A DNA stretch of 6,767 bases from Planctomycetaceae bacterium. Its GTDB lineage: Bacteria > Planctomycetota > Planctomycetia > Pirellulales > Thermoguttaceae. Shown in pieces: positions 1 through 6,767 of this stretch; the stretch's first letter is position 1, and each line of letters opens with the position of its first letter. The translations under genes and the position numbers were made by a program. The DNA lies in assembly GCA_031287585.1 (NCBI GenBank), contig JAITST010000044.1, positions 1 through 6,767 of the forward strand. The letters are read 5' to 3'. The notes below the pieces were generated by a model. The model did no database searches, was not told the origin of the DNA, and saw only the letters and a list, made by a program, of their open reading frames with translations.

Positions 1-2280
1 GTATTCCCAAACCTCGCTTGCCCTGTTTTGCGTGAATGTTTTCGATTCGAGACGACCATATTTATCATATTGATAGACCGTTACAACACCCTCAAATGAT
101 GTCTCTTTTTCTAGTTGACCTTTTTCGTTGTATTCAAACGATTCCTCGCTCCCATCGGGCAAAATACGTGTCAACTGGTTCCCGTTCAAGTCGTATGTGA
201 ATGATGTGATATGACAGTTCGGGTCTTTGATGGTGAGTTGGTTACCTTGCGCATCATACGTGTATTCATAAACCGGAGATTCACCATTGACTTGCGGTAA
301 TGTTACTTTAATCAATCGTCCGTTATCATCATATTCAAAGTGTCGAGTTTGACCGAGTTGGTTAGTCTCGGATTCCTTCTGTCCTTTTTCGTTATATTTG
401 GCGGATATTTTCGTTCCGTCCGGCTGGGTTGTTTCAATGATGTTGCCGAATTCGTCATATTTATAAGACGTAACACGCTCTTCGCTGCCGAAACGAATAA
501 TTGACTTTTCAACCTGCCCCTTGTTGTTATAAACGGTTTCGGTTATCAAACCGTTTGATTGTTTTACTTTTATCTGCCGGTCGAGATTGTCATATTCATA
601 CGTCGTAATATTGCCGTAGGCATCAGTTGAACTTTGTACTCTGCCTTTAGTATCGTATGCCGTTGAAGTGTGATATACTTCCGAACCACGTTGTACCAAA
701 GTTGATTCACCAGTGGTTTCACTAACTGCTACGAGACTATCTTTATAACGAATGCTTCCTGTGCTACGACCTTTATCATCGTATTTTGTTTCCGTGCCAT
801 AAACAGTATCAGTTGAACCTTCAAGGTGTGAATCCGTCGAGAATACTACTCTTCCTTGTGAATCGTAAACGGTTTCGCTGACCATCCAGCCGCCATTATT
901 AGGCAACTCACGCCGCGTTTTTGTTGTTTCGCCGAAAACGTTGTAAACGTATTCCGTCACAAGCCCGTAAGAATCGGTGCTTGAGATTACCCAGCCAGCG
1001 TTATTATAGACGGTGAAACTTGAAGCAAGGATTGTTCCGCTGTTTTCGACAAACGAATTGCCGTTTTCATTTATTTTGATTACTAAACCTAGTAGTTGTT
1101 CATTGCGAGTGTTTCTGCCGTCTCTATCATATTCAGTATGCGAACCATAAATCTTTTCGTCTTCTGTTCCTTCGATATAACTGCTGCTATAGGTTGCGTG
1201 ACCGACAGCATCGTAAACTGTTCTCTGTATGTAGATAACGATTTTACCGTCTGAACCTTTTGATTCTGAGCGGACTTCTGTTTGTAGTCCACGAACATCG
1301 TAGGTGTATTGCGTTTTCAGTTTGTTTTGGTCTATTTCGAGAACTACCTGCCCAGCGGCGTTGTATTTAGTTTCGGTCTTCCAAATCAATTCTGTACCTA
1401 CATAGTGTCTGCGTTCGGTAACACGCCGTGCTTCGTCGTAGATTGTTTCGTCGAGAATCTTTATACCATTTTCGTAGTAGTACGTTTCTATGCAGTCACC
1501 GTTATTGTCGTACTTCATATAGGTTGTACGACCGTTTGTTGATGTTATACTTGTGACTTCGCCGTACTTGTTGTACGTACTTGTGATTAGTTGTACACCG
1601 TTGGAGTTGACTAACGATGTCATGTTGCCGCGTTCATCGAACTTGTATGATGTCGTGTTACTGTTAACATCTGTTGTTATCGTTGGTAAACCGGTGTTAG
1701 CGTCATAGTTTGTTACTGTTGTTACTCCGCCGCTTGTCGTCGATGTTAGCTGACCATATTTATTGTATGTGTAAGCAGTAATATTGCCGCGAGCATCCTT
1801 TTCTGTCTCTTTGTTACCGTCGGCATCGTAAGTGTAAGTCGTTGTGAGTTTGATTTCAACGCCGTTATGAATGACAACTTGTGTTTCGGATTCTATGTTA
1901 CCTTTGGTGTCATAAGTCCGAAGCGTCACCGCTCCTTCCGGTGAGACTTCGCGGATTACGTTTCCGCGTTCGTCATTCTCTATGATTGTCGTGTTACCGA
2001 GTTGGTCGGTAACTTTTTGAATACGGGCTTCGGTATTGAAATCGTACTCGATTGTTTTGCCGTCTGCATCAATAACCTTTTTGATTCTACCTTGTTCATC
2101 AAATTCCGTCTTGGCGGCAGTACGACCTAGCGGGTCAATAACTTTGTCAAGGTAATGTTGCGGAGCGTTTTCGTCTGTTAGGTATGTGAATTGGACTGTG
2201 TCACCGTGCTGGTCTGTTACCGCTATCAGGTTGCCCAATGTATCATATTTATATTCTACACGTTTGCCGTCGGGACCCGT
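1..2280 (-). repeat. YD (Rhs) repeat array, about 30 units, incomplete at the left edge
   Basis: Residues 1496-2255 carry about 30 copies of Y-x-Y-D-x-x-G-R/N-h followed by a hydrophobic strand. Clear units include Y1505-K-Y-D-T-L-G-N, Y1644-T-Y-D-A-D-G-N, Y1665-T-Y-N-K-Y-G-Q, Y1820-T-Y-D-V-R-G, Y2101-K-Y-D-E-F-G-N, Y2168-T-Y-D-A-Q-G-N and Y2231-Q-Y-D-K-Y-G-R. Spacing is about 20 to 22 residues where canonical, longer in 1836-2036. In TcC, Rhs and teneurin structures such repeats spiral into a closed beta-cocoon. The array still runs at the left edge, so the Rhs-associated core, any aspartyl-protease-like autocleavage site and the variable C-terminal domain must lie beyond position 1. Confidence 0.93.
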
Positions 2281-5200
2281 GATTGCCGAGATTCTGTCTT
2301 GACCGTCACGGTCAAAAGTAACTCCCTTGCCGCTGGAATGTGTTATGCCGCGATCTGTAAACGTTAGCACATTGTTTGAAGTGTCGATTGCTTGATGTAG
2401 TTTGCCGTTTGTTGCGTCTATTACTAAGTCAACTCCGTTACGCAATGTTAGCGTTAGGAATCCGCCGTTTACGTTTGCGGGTGAATAATCACTTTGGTTT
2501 AAGTCGTAAGAATCCATTACGTAGTACGTGCCGTCGCCCCAAGCGTATAGCCATGTGTCATCTGCTTGCAATGTGCTTTTTGTACCTACATCTGGAATCC
2601 ACGCGGGCTTGTAGTATTGCGACTTCAACATTCCTTCAAACATTGAACCGGTACCATAACCACCGCCTTTTGCCTGGAACGTGAATCCTTCTTTTGTTCC
2701 GTCGGGCAACGTGATTGTTATGTGAGTGCCGTCGCTGATTGGCGTATATGGCGAAAATCCTTTCTGCGCACTGCCGCCGTCACCGATTACAATACTAATT
2801 TCCGTCGTTGCAATATCTAACGTCCAACCATAACCAAAATCGCCTTTAACGTCTGCGTTCAGCGTGTCGTATGTTCTTGTGATTGTAATTGGCAGTCCGC
2901 CTAGTTGCAGGTCAAAATCGGTAAACGTCCTATTGAAGTTGCCGAGTTTGTAGTCGCCTTCGAGTTCAACTAGAACTTCTGATTTTGATGTCTGACCACC
3001 GCCGTCGGTTGCTTCTAGGACTATCCGCCATTTTCCGTTGCGGAGCATTGTTGTATCGAACCTGCCCAAAACTCCATTGGTTACTTTGCCGAATCCTTTC
3101 TCCGTGATTACAACTTCCTTATTACTTCCGTCCGCTGAATATGCTTTCAATGTCCATGACATACTTCCCGGCTCGTTATCGTCAACTGTTCCGATGATGT
3201 CGATGGGTCCGTAAATTTTTGCGCCGTCTTGAAGCGACAATATTTTTGTTGTCGGGCTTTCGGTATCGGCTGGATTCGTCGCTTGAACCGTCGCGATAGC
3301 AGTTCCGGCGTTGTTATTCGCATCCTTTGCGGTTGCCTCGAATGTTAGAATGCCGTACTCGTTCTGGGCTAATGTGTATTCAGCCCTGCCGTTGATTAGT
3401 TGAATCTCTTTGTCAATGATTTCGATGTATTCAACTTTATCAATTATCTTTGTGATAGAGTGTAATTTCAATGTTGTTACAGCAACACCAACATTGTCGG
3501 CGGCGGTAACAGTAATAGTTACTTTATTACCAGCGGCGGTTTTCGACGGATTGACCAAGATGTTGACAGTAGGAGCAATTTTATCTTCGACTACATAAAT
3601 GTATAACTCTTTTTCTCCTTTACCGCCGCGACCATCGTCCACATAGACCCAAACTTTATGCGGAGATGATTGGAGGTGATTTACGTTAGTGTTCCACGTT
3701 ATTAAACCAGTTGCGGCGTTGATTGTTATACCTAACGCGACCGCTTCGGGATTTAGTGAATACGTTAGGGTATCGTATTCATTATCTTTTGCTGAAACGT
3801 AGTATTGGAATTTGGTACCGGCGGTTACAGTTTGCGACGCGATGTCTTTGATTTCCGGCGGCGTATTTTGTTCGGTTATACCGAGATAGAAATAACCGGA
3901 ACTTGACGCACCACGGTTATCGGAAACACTTATCCCAACTTCTACCTGTTTTCCGACATAACTCGCATCTGGTTCCCAGTTGATTATTCCGGTGTTTTTG
4001 TCAATCGTCATATTGTCCGGCGCGATCGTCAACGTGAATGTCAACGTGTCACTGGTGTCTTTGTCAGTTGCGGTAATTTGAATTTCGTAAGGTTTACCCG
4101 CTTCGATGTAATGACTATTCGGCAACTGCAACCGCGGCAGATTGTTGTATGTCTGAACTGGATTGTCTGGATTATTAGGGTCAACATTTGTCGGGTTATA
4201 AACCATCATCGGGAAGACAATGACCGGAGTCGAAACGCCGGATTCATTGACGACCCTGATTCGGAATCCGATGATATTGTCGGCAAATTCTGCTGACGGA
4301 GTGTATGATAAGAGTCCTGTCTTCGCATCAACATTGGCATCTCCCCAATGGCTTATCGGTGTTTCCGTTGAAATATTTTGGAGTCCTTCGAGAATGTATT
4401 CGAGTTTCTCGCCTTGCGGGTCAGTTGCCTCAATCTGATATGTCATCGGTTGCCCGACAAAGCCCGCCGGCAACGGCTTCTCCATATTAACTTTGGGGGC
4501 GATTATGACACTTCGCACCGCGAGTTGAAATTTCTGGTCAACTGACTTGCCGTAGATGTCTGTCGCACGGATAATGACTTCGGCTTTTTGACCGAGTAAT
4601 GAACTGTTTGGAGTCCAGACAATTTCACCGTTTTGATTTATTGTCATTTCCGCTGGTGCTGATACCAACGAAATTGATACAGCATCGTTTTCTTGGTCAA
4701 TTACAACCGGTTTGTATGTGAACTGCTTATCGACAGTTACACTTTCGGGCGGTGTTGATACGAATTTTGGCGGATTGTTTTCACGTTGAGCGACAACTTC
4801 AAACGTAAATTCGTATCGCCCGCTAACTTTACCGTCTGAAATTTCAAACTTAATTGTCGCGTTGCCGAGCGATTGCGGTGTCCATTCAATACGCCCGTTG
4901 CTGCTGAGCGTCAGACCAGCGGGCGCGTCGATTAGTTTGAATGTTACGATATCGCTATCTTCGTCTGTCGCGTTGAGTTGGGCGGTGAATGGTCTGTTGA
5001 CCGGAATTGTACTTGGCAACAGAGTGTCGAGTTGCGGCGCGTGATTGATTGCGTTCGGGTCAGTGATACGCAACTCGAATGGAAGTTGAGCGGTCAATTT
5101 GCCATCGCTTACGATAACAGTTATGACGTACCGTCCGACTAACGGCGTTTTCCAAGTTATTGTGCCGTCGTCGGATATTGACATATCCACTGGCGCGTTT

Positions 5201-6767
5201 TCTAATTTATAATACGCTATCGCGTCGCCGTTCGGGTCTGTTGCTTCTACCTTCGATATGTATTCGCTACCGACTTCGCCGTTTGGATTTGGTAACGCTG
5301 TGATTTCCGGCGGGGCGTTATCCGAGACCGGTAGTGTGATTTTTTGTATGTTGCTGTCTTTGCCGTCACTTGCGATTATCTTGAAAGTGAACGAACCCGA
5401 TACCAGCGGTGTCCACGTGAATAGCCCCGTTACGGAATCAATACTGATGTCGCCGCGTGCCGATTCGGGTATGTCTGACGTGTCGAGTGACCACGTTATA
5501 ACGTCGCCGTCAGTGTCGGTTGCTGTTGCTTGGTATTGATAGAGACGGTCTTTCATCGCACCGCTTGTTATGATTGACGTGATTTGCGGCGGAGTGTTCA
5601 ACGTGACAGGCGGAAGAACATTAAGCGTGAACGATTGCAACGTTTCGTATTCGCCGTCAGACACTGCGATTGTAAATTCATACTGACCGGTGACACTCGG
5701 ATACCACGCGAGTAGTCCGTCGTGTGAGAGCGATGCGTTTTTGGGTGCGTTTGCCAAACGATATTTTAGCGTGTCGTCGTTCGGGTCGGTTGCGACGATG
5801 CGATATTGGTAAGTGTCATTTAGTCGTATTTGTTCAGTTGGAACACTTCTTATTACCGGCGGTTCGTTTGTTATTACAACCGGTTCGAAAACTTGGATTG
5901 TGAAATGTTGTTCAACCCATGCACCGTCTAAATTGACCGCACGGATGATTAACGGCTTTGCTCCGGCAGTGTCCCACGTCAAGTGCAAGTTGCCATCAGG
6001 AATCTCTGTTGTTGTACCGTCTTGTGAAACGAGATAGAACGTTACCGCGTTTCCGTCTGCGGACGTTGCGGATAACGTATAGTTCCACGCTTCGTTGATG
6101 TATGCGGGTCCGGTTGGTCTTGATGTTATCGTTGGCGGGTCGAGTACAACAGGACGTTCAACCGATGTCAATACGAACGTTTGCGAAACAACGTTGCCGC
6201 TTGCGTCGTTCACGAATACCGTAATAGTAACGTTTGTTGCCGATTCCGGCGACCACGTTAACAGACCTGTTGCGTCAATACTAATGCCGAGATTTTCTGA
6301 CGCTTGATCTACCGAGAACGTTGGTGAACTTCCATCGTAGGTGATTGCTGTTACTTGGTATTCGTAACGTTCGCCGACGAACGCCGGTGTCAGCGGCACG
6401 GAAGTTATTTTGGGTACATCGCTTTGCACCGGTACTTCAACTGCGGCGACGTTGAACGATTGCTCTGTCCAAGAACCGTTTGCGTCTTCGATACGAATCG
6501 TGAACGACTTTTCGCCGACTTCGTTTGGTGTCCAAGCGATGATTGTCGAATCGAGTTGGGTTGCCTGACCGTCTTCGTTAATGAGCCAATATGTTAGCGT
6601 ATCATTTTCAGGGTCGAACGCTTCAACGTTGTAAGACCACGTTTCGCCGACGTATGCGGGTCCAGATGGTTTGGATGTGATAACCGGCGGTTGCGATACG
6701 ACCGGACGCGGATTGACGATGAGTTCAAACGTTTGCGTCATTCCATCGCCGGTGTGGTCTGTTACCG
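1..6767 (-). CDS. Giant Ig-like repeat / Rhs (YD-repeat) surface protein, internal fragment open at both ends
   Basis: One uninterrupted frame of 2,255 codons runs from 6765 to 1 with no stop; two bases of a preceding codon are at 6766-6767. Domain order: Ig-like/cadherin-like repeats (residues 1-1061), two further beta-rich domains (1062-1269), an Rhs entry motif (1270-1316), a non-YD shell segment (1317-1495) and YD repeats (1496-2255). Known Rhs, TcC and teneurin proteins wrap YD repeats into a hollow shell around a C-terminal payload, so a large secreted or surface protein is inferred. Only two cysteines are present (C1758 and C2184), as is usual for extracellular bacterial repeat proteins. 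No signal peptide, start codon, ribosome binding site, Rhs core motif or toxin tip is visible because both ends are missing. I see no frameshift and no change in codon use along the gene. The family assignment is firm; the role (toxin delivery, adhesion or cell contact) is inference. Confidence 0.95.
589..1221 (-). repeat. Tandem duplication of a long-format YD module, period about 116 residues
   Basis: Copy 1 (residues 1849-1942, 940..1221) and copy 2 (1965-2059, 589..873) share the same order of elements: T-V-Y-D, then h-E-G (I-E-G-T in copy 1, L-E-G-S in copy 2), then Y-G-S/T-x-T-x-Y-D-x-x-G-R, then a long stretch without YD motifs, then S/T-x-x-Y-N/D-x-x-G, then S-S-T-D-S/A-Y-G-x-h-T-x-Y-x-Y. 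Corresponding residues are offset by 116 (Y1851 and Y1967) or 117 (T1930 and T2047). The middle stretches have diverged. Residues 1773-1806 (E-T-I-Y-D to T-K-Y-N-A-A-G-Q) may be an older, shortened third copy. The copies differ too much at DNA level to be a recent duplication. Confidence 0.7.
2281..2817 (-). other. Non-YD segment of the Rhs shell
   Basis: Residues 1317-1495 lie between the entry motif and the first clear YD repeat. They contain strands typical of the early Rhs wall: D-G-T-H-I-T-I-T-L-P-D-G-T-K-E-G-F-T-F, a glycine-rich turn (G-G-G-Y-G-T-G, 1367-1373), an aromatic stretch with Y-Y-K-P-A-W-I-P-D-V-G, and near the end L-T-F-T-D-R-G-I-T-H-S-S-G-K-G-V-T-F-D-R-D-G. The last block resembles YD strands in spacing but lacks the Tyr-Asp pair. 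I recognise the same order of elements from other giant Rhs proteins but cannot give it a separate function; it probably forms the first turns of the shell. Confidence 0.7.
2818..2958 (-). other. Rhs shell entry motif (G-D-Y-K-L-G-N-F to F-G-Y-G-W)
   Basis: Residues 1270-1316 carry, in order, G-D-Y-K-L-G-N-F, a T-D-F-D strand, G-G-L-P-I-T-I-T-R-T-Y-D-T and G-D-F-G-Y-G-W-T-L. This G-x-F / D / G-h-P-h-x-h-x-R-x-Y-x-S/T / F-G-x-G-W order is the conserved opening of Rhs/YD shells in known families and marks where the cocoon begins. It strongly supports the Rhs assignment of everything downstream. Confidence 0.88.
2959..3258 (-). other. Pre-Rhs beta-sandwich neck domain (D13)
   Basis: Residues 1170-1269. 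It contains I-Y-G-P-I-D-I-I-G-T-V-D-D (about 1184-1196), a W-T-L-K-A-Y strand, G-R-F-D-T-T-M-L-R-N-G-K-W-R-I-V-L near 1234-1250, and A-T-D-G-G-G-Q leading into V-L-V-E-L-E-G. From memory, this 'diiGtvdD ... fD-x-T-x-L-x-N-G-x-h-x-I-x-L' segment commonly comes just before the Rhs entry motif in giant bacterial Rhs proteins. It probably sets the junction between stalk and shell. The fold (Ig-like) is inferred from the strand pattern. Confidence 0.65.
3259..3582 (-). other. Bacterial Ig-like domain of a different type (D12)
   Basis: Residues 1062-1169. It starts A-P-T-V-N-I, continues G-N-K-V-T-I-T-V-T-A-A-D-N-V-G-V-A and closes with T-F-E-A-T-A-K-D-A-N-N-N-A-G-T, the alternating strands and D-N-x-G loops seen in Ig-like and fibronectin-like bacterial surface domains. 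It lacks the T-W-T-P motif of D1-D11. A lysine- and isoleucine-rich insert (about 1100-1122) breaks the usual pattern. I do not place it in a named family. It lies between the stalk array and the pre-Rhs domain. Confidence 0.6.
3583..4140 (-). repeat. Ig-like/cadherin-like repeats D10 and D11
   Basis: D10 (residues 876-965) and D11 (966-1061) have the same plan as the earlier repeats: a Y-E-I-x-I-T-A-T-D-K-D loop in D10 and V-S-A-K-D-N-E-Y-D in D11, then a D/N-x-x-T-G-h-I-x-W turn (W930 and W1024), then a closing strand ending S-D-N-R-G and D-D-G-R-G-G respectively. They are the last members of the array. D11 ends in V-V-E-D at about 1058-1061, directly before a domain of a different type. 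Confidence 0.82.
4141..4500 (-). other. Divergent Ig-like repeat D9 followed by an Asn/Pro-rich linker
   Basis: D9 (residues 756-855) keeps the start strand and the A-T-D-P-Q-G-E loop, but it is longer than its neighbours. An extra stretch containing I-S-H-W-G-D-A-N lies before the T-G-L-L-S-Y-T-P motif, where Y821 stands in the position of the otherwise constant tryptophan. It is followed by about 20 residues (856-875) rich in Asn, Pro and Asp (N-P-x-N-V-D-P-N-N-P-D-N-P), which is too short and polar to be a domain. This is probably a flexible hinge separating the D0-D9 arm from D10-D11. Confidence 0.72.
4501..5865 (-). repeat. Ig-like/cadherin-like repeats D4 to D8
   Basis: These are five consecutive beta-sandwich repeats: D4 301-390, D5 391-482, D6 483-571, D7 572-662 and D8 663-755. 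Each begins with a P-P-x-I/F or similar strand (for example N-T-P-P-Q-I at 390-395), then has Y/F-x-Y-x-h-x-A-T-D-x-D/N-G/D-D in D4 to D7, then a hydrophobic strand, a turn of the type D-x-x-G-x-h-x-W-T-P, and a final h-x-V-S-D-G strand. The core tryptophans are W354, W451, W538, W628 and W717. The Asp-rich loops (T-D-P-N-D-D in D4, T-D-T-D-G-D in D5 at 416-421, T-D-P-N-G-D in D6, T-D-E-D-S-D in D7) resemble calcium-binding loops of cadherin-like modules; binding is inferred. The best family match from memory is the putative-Ig domain He_PIG, or a cadherin-like domain. Likely role: a spacer stalk or adhesive arm. Confidence 0.87.
5866..6767 (-). repeat. Ig-like repeats D0 (partial) to D3, arranged as an A-B superrepeat of 184 residues
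   Basis: D0 is the tail of a repeat (residues 1-23); D1 is 24-115, D2 116-209 and D3 210-300. D1 and D3 are one subtype: both have G-P-A-Y-x-x-E-x-W-x-Y near the start (G35 and G219) and G-x-W-x-E-Q-x-F near the end (G97 and G281). D0 and D2 are the other subtype, sharing Q-T-F (Q11 and Q195) and R-P-V-V just before the next domain. All these pairs are offset by exactly 184 residues, or 552 bases. D1 has a clear Asp-rich loop, D-P-E-N-D at 51-55; D2 and D3 have lost most of the acidic residues. The core tryptophan is kept at W78, W171 and W264. The subtype order B-A-B-A suggests duplication of a two-domain unit, which probably continues past the right edge. Confidence 0.85.

Noticed and set aside
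1089..1298. Minus-strand open frames in another phase (also 312-512)
   Set aside because: They overlap the main frame in a different phase and encode no recognisable protein, while the main frame at the same place encodes clear YD repeats.
1..2280. A toxin or effector domain hidden between the YD repeats
   Set aside because: The longest stretches without YD motifs (in residues 1836-2036) align with each other as a duplicated shell module and show no catalytic motif that I can recognise.
2376..2684. Plus-strand open frame of 102 codons opposite the Rhs wall segment
   Set aside because: It is the antisense of a well-supported coding region. The predicted protein is rich in Arg, Leu and Cys with no recognisable domain, and the opposite strand reads conserved Rhs-like strands throughout.
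2959..4140. A possible gene boundary between an Ig-like surface protein and a separate Rhs protein
   Set aside because: The frame is continuous across D10-D13 into the Rhs entry motif with no stop. Internal Met codons exist (for example M919 in D10) but lie inside well-formed domains, so they are not convincing starts.
5258..5539. Plus-strand open frame of 93 codons opposite Ig-like repeats D5-D6
   Set aside because: It is a shadow of the minus-strand repeats; its sequence has no known motif and it ends at no plausible gene boundary. The same holds for the other plus-strand frames at 1309-1542, 3410-3598, 4078-4490, 4862-5044, 5813-6037, 6095-6307 and 6355-6597.
5866..6767. Periodic DNA similarity that could look like a CRISPR or tandem DNA repeat
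   Set aside because: The periodicity follows codons and protein domain boundaries (552 bases, exactly 184 codons); the copies are diverged and there are no short identical repeats with unique spacers.

Overview
The whole window is the inside of one very long protein-coding gene on the minus strand. Reading the complement in the frame whose codons end on plus positions divisible by three, I translated all 2,255 complete codons by hand and found no stop codon. Neither the true start nor the true stop lies inside the window: the N-terminus is beyond the right edge (after 6767) and the C-terminus beyond the left edge (before 1). Residue numbers below count from the first complete codon, 6765..6763, so residue r has its first base at plus position 6768-3r.

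Layout in protein order, right to left on the plus strand. (1) About 1,060 residues (6767 down to 3583) form a string of one partial and eleven complete Ig-like/cadherin-like beta-sandwich repeats of about 90 to 100 residues. Most carry an Asp-rich loop and a 'G-L-h-T-W-T-P' type motif. I read them as the putative-Ig (He_PIG) or cadherin-like family. The first ones are arranged as a higher-order A-B repeat with a period of 184 residues. (2) Two other beta-rich domains (3582 to 2959) form a neck. (3) A classical Rhs entry sequence (2958 to 2818) is followed by a non-YD shell segment (2817 to 2281). (4) About 760 residues of YD (tyrosine-aspartate) repeats (2280 to 1) are still running when the window ends. 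They include a tandem duplication with a period of about 116 residues.

The protein is most likely a giant secreted or surface-anchored Rhs/YD protein: a long, flexible, possibly calcium-stabilised stalk leading to a hollow beta-cocoon shell of the Rhs/TcC/teneurin type. In characterised relatives that shell holds a C-terminal toxin or enzyme domain. No toxin tip, Rhs core autocleavage motif, signal peptide, sorting signal or immunity gene can be seen here, because those ends are outside the window.

The organism is a bacterium. Giant proteins joining putative-Ig arrays to Rhs repeats are, from memory, common in Planctomycetota, Verrucomicrobiota/Lentisphaerota and some Cyanobacteria. Codon use is mixed and even along the window, with no sign of a transferred segment. 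I cannot assign a genus.

There are no RNA genes, promoters, terminators, insertion sequences, CRISPR arrays or intergenic regions in the window. Open frames on the plus strand and in the other minus frames are shadows of this gene.
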